A DNA stretch of 61,933 nucleotides from Helicobacteraceae bacterium (GTDB taxonomy: Bacteria; Campylobacterota; Campylobacteria; Campylobacterales; Sulfurimonadaceae): positions 1-61,933 of the forward strand of contig WGDB01000114.1 in assembly GCA_015493495.1 (NCBI GenBank). Reading direction: 5' to 3'. The translations under genes were made by a program, and so were the position numbers. A model generated the notes under the pieces. That model saw only the letters and a list, made by a program, of their open reading frames with translations. It was not told where the DNA came from and made no database searches. This document shows, piece after piece, positions 1 through 8,009 of the stretch; within the stretch, counting starts at the first letter, position 1, and each line of letters begins with the position of its first letter.

Positions 1-416
1 AGTTTACGTCCAAGACGTAAAAGTGTATCACCATAGACCGCACCACGTGCATGACCGATATGAAGCGGTCCTGTCGGATTAGCAGAGACAAATTCCAAAA
101 GGATCTTCTCATCTGTTTGTATCGTCCCAAAAGCATCTTCGTTGGCCAATGCCCATGAAGCGTACTCGTCCAAAAAAGATTCTGAAAGACGTAGGTTGAT
201 GTAACCCTTGACCGACTCTACGGCTGAGAACATCTCATTTTCACCAAATGAAGAGGCCAACTCTTCAGCAATGATCATAGGTGATTTACGAAGTTCTTTA
301 GCGAGGGAAAATGCAACGGGGGTTGAGAAGTGACCGAAAGAGCGATCTTTTGGCTTCTCTAAAACAACATCACGTTCAAACTGCTCTCTAAGGAGCGCTG
401 CGACACGTTGTTTCAA
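1..416 (-). CDS. argS: Arginyl-tRNA synthetase, N-terminal part (3' end outside the window)
   Basis: Class I aminoacyl-tRNA synthetase that charges tRNA-Arg in the cytoplasm. Reading the minus strand from 416 gives about 138 residues that resemble the Campylobacterota ArgS N-terminus, including FALAKEL-like text (FSLAKELRKSP) and the class I signature region NPTGPLHIGHARGA, which holds the HIGH motif. The gene runs off the left edge. It is absent from the ORF track because the best start is TTG at 416-414, giving an N-terminus MKQRVAALLREQF; no ATG precedes it after the upstream stop. That start lies 2 bp after the tatA stop codon, so the two are probably cotranscribed and perhaps translationally coupled. 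The identity is secure; the TTG start is inferred. Confidence 0.93.
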   Translation of the reverse strand, partial: MKQRVAALLREQFERDVVLEKPKDRSFGHFSTPVAFSLAKELRKSPMIIAEELASSFGENEMFSAVESVKGYINLRLSESFLDEYASWALANEDAFGTIQTDEKILLEFVSANPTGPLHIGHARGAVYGDTLLRLGRK

Positions 417-418
417 TG

Positions 419-664
419 TTAGGCTTGCTTGGTTTCTTTAGGTGCTTCAGTAGATGCACCCTCTTCAGAAGCTTCTACTTTTTTAGGCACTTCACTCTCT
501 TCTGTAGAGGCAACTTCCGGTTCATCGTCTTTTACAGACTTTTTGAAGTTTTTAATACCTTCACCAAGACCTTTTGCGAGTTGTGGAATTTTTTTACCAC
601 CAAAAAGAAGCAGTACAACTGCAAGAATTAAAATAAGTTCGAACCCGCCTGGAATCTGTGGCAT
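419..664 (-). CDS. tatA: Sec-independent protein translocase subunit TatA
   Basis: TatA/E family subunit that forms the pore-like oligomer of the twin-arginine translocase in the inner membrane. The 81-residue protein has the family layout: a short periplasmic N-terminus, one transmembrane helix (about residues 9-21), the [16 protein letters not shown] hinge and amphipathic helix, then an acidic, Glu/Ser-rich tail. An AAGGAG Shine-Dalgarno sequence lies just upstream of the ATG. Linkage to argS is common in Campylobacterota. No tatB or tatC is seen in the window. Confidence 0.95.
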   Translation of the reverse strand: MPQIPGGFELILILAVVLLLFGGKKIPQLAKGLGEGIKNFKKSVKDDEPEVASTEESEVPKKVEASEEGASTEAPKETKQA

Positions 665-780
665 AAGGTCTCCTTGTTATAGAATAATTGGTGAGATTAT
701 AACTTTTAGATGCTGTAAGGGGGATAAAAAGAGGTTTTATTTATGGCCAAGAAGGCCAATAGGTAACAAGAGTAGTGGTT

Positions 781-1134
781 TTAAGCCGCTCTTATTTCAG
801 AAAGCACTTGATCGATCTTACTAAGGACTTCGTTCACTTTTTCTGGAAAGGTAAAAAGTTCACGCTTTACAGTACTTGAAAGTTTTCCATCTTCTTCGAT
901 ATCATTTAAAATACCCATCATATTACGCATATAATTTCTCTGATAGCTACATGTTTTACATGCTTGGATGTCATCACACATACCATCATTAAGACCGACA
1001 TAGGCCTCTTCAACTGCGATCGATAGGTTCTCTATAAAGTCCGGCTTCTGCAGGTCTTGACCATAGCGCTCTGTGTTGACCATTTTAGAGATAGTCTTAA
1101 ACTGCTGTTCTACTTTTTCAATTGTTTCAATCAT
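781..1134 (-). CDS. Conserved-looking small protein with a cysteine cluster, function unknown
   Basis: I do not recognise this 117-residue protein. It is predicted soluble and mostly helical, with no signal peptide. The central segment CDDIQACKTCSYQRNY holds three cysteines in a CX6CX2C arrangement that could bind a metal or form disulfides. The rest is charged and looks alpha-helical, and the C-terminal part (about residues 88-115) has coiled-coil-like heptads. It sits between the DedA-murG-ftsW block and tatA on the same strand, with about 75 and 115 bp of noncoding DNA on either side, so it may have its own promoter. The initiating ATG is preceded by AAGGAAAAGT. Confidence 0.7.
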   Translation of the reverse strand: MIETIEKVEQQFKTISKMVNTERYGQDLQKPDFIENLSIAVEEAYVGLNDGMCDDIQACKTCSYQRNYMRNMMGILNDIEEDGKLSSTVKRELFTFPEKVNEVLSKIDQVLSEIRAA

Positions 1135-1210
1135 TACTTTTCCTTATTGCATGGCACTTGAATGCAGTATAAGGAGAGAAAGATGAAAAAAAGCTAAAAG
1201 CTTACAATAT

Positions 1211-1813
1211 TTAATTATTTCTTGTTTTTATGCGTCGTATATAAACAAATAGAAGAAGCACAATCAGTGCAAGAACCCCTAATGTGATCTGATGCAAGTA
1301 ATTTCCAATGAGTTCTTGGTTGTCTCCAAGGATATAGCCTAAAAGGATCAAGACCATGCTCCAAGCCCCTGCACCAAGTGCGGTATAGAAGGTAAAGGGC
1401 ATCAAGGACATCTTAGAGAGACCCGCAGGTATAGAGATGAGCTGACGGATACCGGGGATCAGTCGACCTGTAAAGGTCGATATAGGGCCATGGGCTTGGA
1501 AAAAGTTCTCCATTTTCTCCATAGCAGCATTAGAGATAAAGATGTACTTGCCATAGCGCATTAAAATCGCACGTCCTACAAAAAATGCTAAAAAATAATT
1601 AATATAGGCACCGACAAGTGAGCCAAATAGTGCCGCTAGAAAAACCAGACCCATGTTCATCTCACCCTGTTGTACCAAGTAGCCTGCAGGAATCAAAACG
1701 ATCTCACTTGGAAAAGGGATAAAAGAGCTCTCTACTAACATCAAGAGAAAGATCCCCATGTATCCCATCTCTAAAATATTTTGTACCAACCACTGTACCA
1801 GATCAGCTAACAT
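1211..1813 (-). CDS. DedA family membrane protein
   Basis: 200-residue polytopic inner-membrane protein of the DedA/SNARE-associated family. Members include the undecaprenyl-phosphate flippase UptA and proteins needed for envelope integrity and proton-motive-force homeostasis. Visible hallmarks are the acidic segment ESSFIPFPSE near residue 30 and the GRLIPGIRQLISIPAG signature near residue 117, plus about five hydrophobic segments and a basic C-terminal tail. It overlaps the 3' end of murG by 11 bp. An undecaprenyl-phosphate recycling role would suit its neighbours murG and ftsW, which act on lipid-linked peptidoglycan precursors, but that specific substrate is inferred from context. Confidence 0.9.
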   Translation of the reverse strand: MLADLVQWLVQNILEMGYMGIFLLMLVESSFIPFPSEIVLIPAGYLVQQGEMNMGLVFLAALFGSLVGAYINYFLAFFVGRAILMRYGKYIFISNAAMEKMENFFQAHGPISTFTGRLIPGIRQLISIPAGLSKMSLMPFTFYTALGAGAWSMVLILLGYILGDNQELIGNYLHQITLGVLALIVLLLFVYIRRIKTRNN

Positions 1814-2828
1814 CCAAATCCTTCTCTATATCTTCTATGATGGCTCTAGCACCACCTTCATGGCTTAAGGCTAAAAGAGCTTCACTCTTGGAAGAAATAT
1901 CTTGTTCTAAAATAGAGAGAAGGTTACCTGCGTAACCATCACCCTCTCTATAGACCCAAGCAAGATCTTTGTCTGCCAAGTACTTCGCGTTGTAAAACTG
2001 ATGGTCTCCTGCAGCATACGGATACGGTACAAAAAGTGCAGGCAGACCGTTGGCTGTAAGTTCCCATAAGGTACTGGCCCCGGCACGACTCACTGCCAAG
2101 TCTGCCTCTTCGATCAGCTTGGGCATCTCTTTGGTAAAGGCATAGAGTTCTACCTCCGTTTTTTGACTTCTATAAGCTTCTTTTACCCGTTCAAAATCAT
2201 TTTCACCACACTGATGGATTACTTTTATCCCCTTGGCGATACAGACACTTGCCGTCTCTATAGCCAGATTGTTAATAAAACGTGCCCCTTGAGAACCACC
2301 CAAAAAGAGGATCGTCTTGATCTCTTTACGAGGATGTGCCGTCTTGAAAAAGAGGTCTCTTACCGGATAATCTTTTACAGCAGAAGCGGCATCGTAAGAG
2401 CTGTAAAAAGTACGGGCATAAGGTTTCATCATGGTGTTGAGACGTCCCATTACCGCATTTTGCTCATGAATATAAAAAGGGATATGCTGGGTATATGCAG
2501 CAAACGTGGCAGCAGCAGCAGAGTAACCACCAACCGCAATCACCGCTTCGACCTGCTCCTCTTTTAAGATCTTACGACTTTTGATCACTGCGCGAAAGAT
2601 CTTCCAAAGTGCCCAGACCTTGCCAAAACACCTGCGGTTGACCACACCAGAGGTCTCTAAAAAAAATCGTTTTTCAAACCTCTCTTCTTCTGCAAACCAT
2701 GACCTGTCCTGTCCTGATGTCGAGCCTATATATATGGCTTCATGGCCTTTAGCTTTCAGCGCTTCCAAGAGTGCCGCGGCTATCGCCAAATGTCCACCTG
2801 TTCCACCACCTGTCAATGCTATTTTCAT
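1803..2828 (-). CDS. murG: UDP-GlcNAc:lipid I N-acetylglucosaminyltransferase MurG
   Basis: Peripheral membrane GT28 glycosyltransferase that converts lipid I to lipid II on the cytoplasmic face, the last intracellular step of peptidoglycan precursor synthesis. The 341 residues have the N-terminal GGGTGGH loop (residues 7-13), the second glycine-rich region with HEQNAVMGRLN near 120-130, and the C-terminal UDP-GlcNAc-binding segment SRAGASTLWELTANGLP. Length is normal for the family. It starts 8 bp after the ftsW stop and overlaps the downstream dedA gene, so ftsW-murG-dedA appears to be one operon. Confidence 0.97.
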   Translation of the reverse strand: MKIALTGGGTGGHLAIAAALLEALKAKGHEAIYIGSTSGQDRSWFAEEERFEKRFFLETSGVVNRRCFGKVWALWKIFRAVIKSRKILKEEQVEAVIAVGGYSAAAATFAAYTQHIPFYIHEQNAVMGRLNTMMKPYARTFYSSYDAASAVKDYPVRDLFFKTAHPRKEIKTILFLGGSQGARFINNLAIETASVCIAKGIKVIHQCGENDFERVKEAYRSQKTEVELYAFTKEMPKLIEEADLAVSRAGASTLWELTANGLPALFVPYPYAAGDHQFYNAKYLADKDLAWVYREGDGYAGNLLSILEQDISSKSEALLALSHEGGARAIIEDIEKDLDVS

Positions 2829-2836
2829 CTGCGCTC

Positions 2837-4000
2837 CTAGCTTAGTTTCACTTTGTTTGAGGCCATCAAGACCATACCTATCCCAATGGCCGCTGCGATC
2901 ATGGCCGAACCACCATAACTTAAAAATGGTACCGAGATCCCTTTTATGGGAGTAATTCCACTGATACCGTACGCATTGATCAAAAAGGTAAAGGCCAGTA
3001 CCAGACCGATACCGATACTAAAAAGGTAGCTCACCTCATCACGACTGCGGTTAGCCACCTTGAAAATACGTTGCAAGATGGCTAAAAACACAAAGGTCAC
3101 TAACAATACACCCATAAATCCAAACTCCTCAGCAATCCCTGCCAAGACAAAGTCTGTATGAACTTCAGAAAGAAAACCTAACTTAAAAGTACCATTGGCC
3201 AGACCAGTACCAAAAATACCCCCGTTGTTGATCGCATTTAATGAGTGTGAGATCTGGTAAGGTTCACTGTAAGTCTCTACATGCAGTTTACTCATCAACC
3301 ATGCAGGTAGAAAAGGTTCTAACTGGGTCTGCGCTAAAGACCACCAGGACTTGATCCTGAGAATACGATGTTCCGCTGTAAAGATAAAAACGAGAAAAGC
3401 AAGCATGGCCAGACCCATGATCGACATAAAGACCTTCCAACTGCTTCCGGCAAAAGAGAGCATAAAGAGCAGAGACATACTTAAGACAACCACCTGCCCC
3501 AGATCTTTTTGCATTACCGCGATCAGTGCCATAATAAACGCGGAGATCACCAAATAAGGCATGAGACGCATAAACTCTTTTTTAAGGCCCATACCTCCAT
3601 GATGTCCTAATTTTCGGGAAAAACTCCATGCTAAAAAGTAGATGAACCCTACTTTAAAAAACTCTACCGGTGCCAAAGAAAAACCGGCCACCTTGATCCA
3701 TCGTTTGGCACCACCAACTTCACTGACCAAAGACGAAGGCATCAACGGCATCGTTATCATCAACAGCAGACTCCCCAAAAAGAGAGTCAGTCCCAAACGT
3801 TTTAACCAGACAGTAGGGTCTAACTGAGAGAGTCCCCACATAATAAGGATAGAGAGCAGACCAAAAGCAGCCTGACGTATGGCAAAATGAAAGTCGCTGT
3901 AGCCAAAAAGCACCACGATATAGCTCGAAAGAGAGTAAGAGAAAATAATGCTGATACCTATAAGTATAGTGGTAAAGATAAAAAGTTGTCGATCAGCCAT
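2837..4000 (-). CDS. ftsW: Cell-division peptidoglycan polymerase FtsW (SEDS family)
   Basis: 387-residue SEDS-family integral membrane glycosyltransferase that polymerises lipid II at the division site with a partner class B penicillin-binding protein. There are about ten hydrophobic segments. The conserved C-terminal signature PFLSYGGSAMIAAA is present, as are the YQ..HSLNAINNGGIFGTG and EFGFMG regions that mark FtsW/RodA proteins. Location directly upstream of murG and near an ftsI-like gene supports FtsW over RodA. FtsW and RodA are close paralogues, so the exact paralogue call is slightly less certain than the family. Confidence 0.93.
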   Translation of the reverse strand: MADRQLFIFTTILIGISIIFSYSLSSYIVVLFGYSDFHFAIRQAAFGLLSILIMWGLSQLDPTVWLKRLGLTLFLGSLLLMITMPLMPSSLVSEVGGAKRWIKVAGFSLAPVEFFKVGFIYFLAWSFSRKLGHHGGMGLKKEFMRLMPYLVISAFIMALIAVMQKDLGQVVVLSMSLLFMLSFAGSSWKVFMSIMGLAMLAFLVFIFTAEHRILRIKSWWSLAQTQLEPFLPAWLMSKLHVETYSEPYQISHSLNAINNGGIFGTGLANGTFKLGFLSEVHTDFVLAGIAEEFGFMGVLLVTFVFLAILQRIFKVANRSRDEVSYLFSIGIGLVLAFTFLINAYGISGITPIKGISVPFLSYGGSAMIAAAIGIGMVLMASNKVKLS

Positions 4001-4158
4001 GGTAATTCCGTCTTAGATTAGTACCGACATTTTAGCGTTTTGGGTTTAAGGACACCTCTAAAAGCTCTAGTTATCCTCAGCAATAGAGAGAAATTCATAA
4101 TCAAGGCGATATTTTGAAGACCTAGCCATAGCTAAGTCAAAAGAAGTGGGGTTGTGTT

Positions 4159-4986
4159 TTAAGGACACTGGTGGTTGGGCAACTCAAAACTGCGTATACC
4201 ATCAAAAAAGAGGGCATTTCCTTTAAGTTCCACCACAATGATCCTGTCAAGACCATCATCGCCGTGAAGTATCAATGCCTCTTCTTCTACCTTCCAACTA
4301 CCAAGTTTTTGCTCTTTGACACGAGACATTCCGCCCGCTACCGTTCTACTCTCAATCAAAAGATATCTTTTGTTACTGCAGAGCCAAAGTTCACGTTTGT
4401 CATCATACGCACCATCACGTTTCAGATAAGAGAGATGTACACCTTTAAGCCTTTTACGTAGGTCTTGTTGTGCTGTCTGTAGCTGCCTGGTCGGTGTAAA
4501 ACTAAGCGCTTGAACCAGACTCATACTGGTCGCTTTAATACTGCTCTCATGTGTTCTATCATAGGTCACCCACACTAAGATCGTTCTCTCTTGAGGTCCG
4601 GAGACAACATAAGCCAAGTAAGCAGGGCGCTTGATGCCACCGTTAGAGGTAAATGCTCTTCGGTATATACGGGAGTTGAGTCTCACCACACGCTCTTGAG
4701 GAAAGACCTTTGTTCCATTAAGGGTATGAGACATGTTCAAATAGCGTAAGGCTTCATCTCTAGTCATACTTTTTGATCTCATAAGTATAACGTCTTGGCT
4801 CGTCTCCTGAAATAGCTTAAGTCCCTTACCTTTAGTCGCCAAGGCACTCCAATGTTTGGGAAGCCCCATACTGACACCAAGAGAGGAGACTGTAAGTTTT
4901 TTAGGCCCTGTATAGGTAGTGTCGAAAGTCAATTCCACACCTAGAAGCACCATATGAAGTAAAAAAAGTGTGAAAAAAAGTCGCAT
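4159..4986 (-). CDS. Exported protein of unknown function
   Basis: 275 residues starting with a short cleavable-looking signal peptide (MRLFFTLFLLHMVLLGVE). The mature part has no motif I recognise and contains only two cysteines, one near the C-terminus. It looks like a mixed alpha/beta periplasmic protein, with a strand-rich segment (about residues 30-160) followed by a basic stretch and then further strands. It lies upstream of ftsW on the same strand across a 158-bp gap, and its start faces the divergent penicillin-binding protein gene. An envelope role is only suggested by this setting. Confidence 0.75.
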   Translation of the reverse strand: MRLFFTLFLLHMVLLGVELTFDTTYTGPKKLTVSSLGVSMGLPKHWSALATKGKGLKLFQETSQDVILMRSKSMTRDEALRYLNMSHTLNGTKVFPQERVVRLNSRIYRRAFTSNGGIKRPAYLAYVVSGPQERTILVWVTYDRTHESSIKATSMSLVQALSFTPTRQLQTAQQDLRKRLKGVHLSYLKRDGAYDDKRELWLCSNKRYLLIESRTVAGGMSRVKEQKLGSWKVEEEALILHGDDGLDRIIVVELKGNALFFDGIRSFELPNHQCP

Positions 4987-5073
4987 AGATTATCCTCATG
5001 ATCGTAACAGTTGCGTAAAAAGCAAACTATAACATAAGGGCACTAAAGGAGTGCCCCAAACACTTAACACCGT

Positions 5074-5079
5074 TATAAT
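5074..5079 (+). promoter_or_regulatory. Putative -10 box for the penicillin-binding protein gene
   Basis: A perfect TATAAT lies 78 bp upstream of the ATG at 5157, in the 170-bp divergent region. No good -35 element is obvious, which is common for Campylobacterota housekeeping promoters. Confidence 0.5.
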
Positions 5080-5156
5080 GATATAAACGCTATATTTCTG
5101 CTTATATTTTCCCCACATAAACAGTCCAAACCAAAGACAGAGAGGCCCCCACCCAG

Positions 5157-6950
5157 ATGATAGACCACGACAGCAAAGGTTCCAAAGTACTTCTACTCTT
5201 TTTGATCATTGTAGTTGCCTTTGGAATCTTTTTATATACAATGTTCTATACCGCTGTCAAACCGCGTCATCTCCCCTCTCTTTACACTTCCAACACCACC
5301 AATGCAGAACGTGGCAGTATCATCAGTGCGGACGGTTTTCACCTGGCCATCACCAAAAAAGTCTATAAGGCGATGATTAACACTAAAAACCTTGACCCTG
5401 ATAAAAAAGAGCTATTTATCCAACTCTTTTCGATCTACAGTGATATTCCAGTCAAGAAGATCCGTAAAAAGCTTCGAAAACATGGGACGATTACACTGAG
5501 CTATGGTATCTCTGAACAACATGCCCAATATCTAAAGACCTTAGCCTATGAGTTACGTCGACTGCATGTCTTTACCCCTTACAAAACACGCAGTGGCCGT
5601 CTTATCTTACAAGGTCTCGATATTTTGGAGAGTGGTGAAGCACGTGTCTACCCCTATGGAGACCTGCTGACACCTGTTATAGGTTATCCCAAAAAGTATG
5701 AAGAGCATGGCTATACCCGCTCCAAGGGGAACAAAGGGATAGAGCGCCAATATAACGAAGACCTCACACCTATCAAAAATGGCAAGCAGCGTGCCCGACG
5801 TGATGTCAATGGTTATATGATTTTAAACAAAGAGAGCCATACCCAGTACCCTAAAAATGGTCTCAGTGTTAAACTCACCATTCCTGTTACTCTTCAGTCT
5901 CGTGTCGAACAGATGTGTGACAAGATGAAAAAGAAGATGGGTGCCCGTCAGATCATGGTGACGGTTATGGAAGCAGAGACCGGTAAAATGTTGGTATTGG
6001 CCACGTCGAACCGCTTTAAGCCTAAAGATATCCAACAAGACCAGATCAACTCACTGCAGGTCCACGCCGTCGAGTACAGTTTTGAACCCGGCTCTGTTCT
6101 TAAACCTATCACCTTTGCCCTCTTGATGCGCGCAAAAAAAGTCAACCCTTTCGAGGTTGTCAATGTGCATAACGGACGTTTTAAGATCGGGAAACGTTGG
6201 ATTACGGACGAACATAAAGAGCACTATCTAAGTGCTGAAAATGTTATTGTCTACTCTTCCAACATCGGGATCGCTATCTTGGCACAACGGCTTAACTCAT
6301 CAGAGTTTTACCAAGGTCTTATGGACTTTGGGTTTTCCGTTCCATCCGGCATCGACCTAACCAATGAAAAACGCGGCAGTATCCCAAGCAGACGACAACT
6401 TGGCACAGAGACCTATAAAGGAAGTGCTTCTTACGGTTATGCTATCAGTGCCAACCTCATGCAACTCCTCAAAGCCTACAATGTCTTTAACAACCACGGT
6501 CGCATACTCACACCAAGACTCACCCAAGAGCTTATTGAGCAAGATGGTCATATCATCGAATTGGAGGGCGATGAACCCACACAACTTATCAGCCCAGAGA
6601 TCGCAGAACGTGTTAAACGCATACTGATCAAAACAGCGGTTGAGGGTACAGGACAAAAGGCCTTAGTCGATGGTATCACAGTCGGTGGAAAAACTGGTAC
6701 CGCAATGATCTCCGAACATGGCCACTACCAACGAAAATATAACACTTCCTTCATAGGCTTCGCAGATGACGAAACCCACAACTACACTATAGGCGTCACC
6801 GTAGTCCGACCCAAGACAGCCTACAAGTTCGCCGCACAAAGTTCGGCTCCTGTCTTTAAAAAGACCGTAGAATTGATGATAGAAGAGGAGTTCTTAAAAC
6901 CCTCACCCAAACTGCAGCATAAAAAGATCAAAAAACGTAAGCATCACTGA
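5157..6950 (+). CDS. ftsI: Class B penicillin-binding protein (FtsI/PBP3-like transpeptidase)
   Basis: 597-residue inner-membrane-anchored transpeptidase that cross-links peptidoglycan, probably with FtsW at the septum. One N-terminal membrane anchor (about residues 11-30) is followed by a PBP dimerisation/pedestal domain and a C-terminal transpeptidase domain. The three active-site motifs are visible: SXXK as S313-V-L-K (EPGSVLKP), SXN as SSN at 367-369, and KTG in VGGKTGTA. The basic tail (KIKKRKHH) is unusual but harmless-looking. It is divergent from the ftsW-murG group. FtsI fits the context better than the elongation PBP2, but that distinction is inferred. Confidence 0.92.
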   Translation: MIDHDSKGSKVLLLFLIIVVAFGIFLYTMFYTAVKPRHLPSLYTSNTTNAERGSIISADGFHLAITKKVYKAMINTKNLDPDKKELFIQLFSIYSDIPVKKIRKKLRKHGTITLSYGISEQHAQYLKTLAYELRRLHVFTPYKTRSGRLILQGLDILESGEARVYPYGDLLTPVIGYPKKYEEHGYTRSKGNKGIERQYNEDLTPIKNGKQRARRDVNGYMILNKESHTQYPKNGLSVKLTIPVTLQSRVEQMCDKMKKKMGARQIMVTVMEAETGKMLVLATSNRFKPKDIQQDQINSLQVHAVEYSFEPGSVLKPITFALLMRAKKVNPFEVVNVHNGRFKIGKRWITDEHKEHYLSAENVIVYSSNIGIAILAQRLNSSEFYQGLMDFGFSVPSGIDLTNEKRGSIPSRRQLGTETYKGSASYGYAISANLMQLLKAYNVFNNHGRILTPRLTQELIEQDGHIIELEGDEPTQLISPEIAERVKRILIKTAVEGTGQKALVDGITVGGKTGTAMISEHGHYQRKYNTSFIGFADDETHNYTIGVTVVRPKTAYKFAAQSSAPVFKKTVELMIEEEFLKPSPKLQHKKIKKRKHH

Positions 6951-6972
6951 TTACGAGTTACGAAATATGACG

Positions 6973-7027
6973 CTGTCATCTTAAGAGCAAGAGCCTTTGT
7001 CAACAGATTAAGAGCAAAAGATGACAG
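6973..7027. repeat. Inverted repeat enclosing a short direct repeat, 3' of ftsI
   Basis: CTGTCATCTT (6973-6982) and its exact reverse complement AAGATGACAG (7018-7027) bracket a segment in which TTAAGAGCAA occurs twice (6981-6990 and 7009-7018). It lies shortly after the ftsI stop in the convergent ftsI/recombinase intergenic region. Function is unknown; it could form an extended hairpin at the end of the ftsI transcript. Confidence 0.6.
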
Positions 7028-7091
7028 AGTTCATAAAAACAAGGATCATCCGTCGCAGGTACTTCGTACATCTGCTTTGGTTCCGACCCTA

Positions 7092-7115
7092 AAAAAGCCA
7101 AGCAGTTGGCTTTTT
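7092..7115. terminator. Bidirectional intrinsic terminator between ftsI and the recombinase-like gene
   Basis: AAAAAGCCA (7092-7100) and TGGCTTTTT (7107-7115) form a perfect 9-bp stem with a 6-nt loop. The stem supplies a T-run in both orientations. It lies between two convergent genes and should stop transcription from both sides. Confidence 0.8.
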
Positions 7116-7129
7116 CTTAACGGGTCTCA

Positions 7130-7219
7130 GGTGCTCGTTGTGCTGAAGCGATCCCGATAGCGCACTGCTGTGCGTGGAGTGGTGAGCTGAAGCGCAAATC
7201 GCACCGCAGCTACAACTTT
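7130..7219. repeat. Structured intergenic repeat, copy A
   Basis: This 90-bp segment aligns without gaps to the segment at 61704-61793; over 7140-7219 I count 56 of 80 identical positions. It contains the hairpin CGCAC-TGCT-GTGCG (7161-7174) and pairs AGCTG with CAGCT around 7185-7211. GGTGC at its left end can pair with GCACC at 7201-7205. It abuts the stop codon of the minus-strand recombinase-like gene at 7220. No coding potential is apparent. It could be an intergenic repeat, a non-autonomous element or an RNA structure. Confidence 0.7.
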
Positions 7220-7885
7220 TTAATGGAATAGGCTATTTTTGTCGTAGTTATGTCTTGCGTGTAAAAGCGCTTCATCATGCTCTATAAAATACTTATAACT
7301 CGAATACGAAAGCGACTTATCCATCTTCTCATTCACGATCTTCCTGATCGCTGTCAAATTGACCCCAAGGTTCAATAACTCCATGATCTCTTCACGATAT
7401 CCATCAAGTGCCCGTTCTTTGTTTTTATGTCCCTTGGGACGACCCAGTTTGATCCCCTTGGCCTTAACAGCAGCAAGTCCCTGCTTGGTTCGTACGGAGA
7501 TAAAAGTACGTTCGGTCTCTGCAAAATAACCAAACACCTTTTCTATGGTCTCTAACAGAGGATTTTCCTCACTCATGTTGATCTCGTTTTGGTGGGCAAA
7601 AAGTATAGAGACTCCTGCTTTTTTAAGCGCCTCCAAAAGGTTCAGAACCTCCAAGATATTACGACCCATACGAGAGAGTTCCGCCACTATCAGGCTATCG
7701 CCTTTTTGGACTTTTGACAGGAGGAAATCGATACGCTTTTCATGGGCCATTTTTTTAGAATAAGTCTCTACCTCTATGAACCCATCTACTGAAACATCCA
7801 AAGTCTCAGCATATTTGTTAATAGCATTTTTTTGTTTGATCAGCTCATTCTTATCTTTATAAAGACGTAGGTAGCCATAAAACAT
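7220..7885 (-). CDS. Serine-recombinase (resolvase/invertase) family protein lacking the catalytic serine
   Basis: 221 residues with an N-terminal resolvase domain (about 1-140) and a C-terminal helix-turn-helix region (about 155-200). The domain is recognisable from GYLRLYKDKNE at the start, the LSRMGRN segment holding the two active-site arginines, and ERTFISVRTKQGLAAVKAKGIKLGRPKG at the domain junction. The family motif is YxRVS(T), where the serine is the nucleophile. Here the aligned position is tyrosine (R7-L8-Y9-K10), so strand-transfer activity is unlikely. A DNA-binding regulatory or architectural role is a reasonable inference. A TTTACTA/TAGTAAA palindrome lies just upstream and repeat copy A directly downstream. 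No partner transposase is seen. Confidence 0.85.
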   Translation of the reverse strand: MFYGYLRLYKDKNELIKQKNAINKYAETLDVSVDGFIEVETYSKKMAHEKRIDFLLSKVQKGDSLIVAELSRMGRNILEVLNLLEALKKAGVSILFAHQNEINMSEENPLLETIEKVFGYFAETERTFISVRTKQGLAAVKAKGIKLGRPKGHKNKERALDGYREEIMELLNLGVNLTAIRKIVNEKMDKSLSYSSYKYFIEHDEALLHARHNYDKNSLFH

Positions 7886-7896
7886 CTCAACCCCTT

Positions 7897-7918
7897 TTTA
7901 CTATAAAATCGTAGTAAA
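7897..7918. promoter_or_regulatory. Palindromic operator candidate upstream of the recombinase-like gene
   Basis: TTTACTA (7897-7903) and TAGTAAA (7912-7918) form a perfect inverted repeat with an 8-bp spacer, starting 12 bp upstream of the start codon. A third TTTACTA half-site lies at about 7939-7945 in the same AT-rich spacer. The arrangement suits a dimeric DNA-binding protein; autoregulation by the adjacent gene is inferred. Confidence 0.45.
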
Positions 7919-8009
7919 CTTAATTTATTATACAATTTTTACTATTTTATTCAAACTATTATCTATTATTATTAGAAAATATGATGTTAAAAGAGGCAAA
8001 GGAGTTACA

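Noticed and set aside
4001-4158. Extra gene between the exported unknown and ftsW
   Set aside because: No open frame of useful length and no ribosome binding site; I see nothing definite in it.
7220-7885. Active transposon or IS element around the recombinase gene
   Set aside because: The catalytic serine is missing, and I saw no transposase, terminal inverted repeats or target-site duplication.
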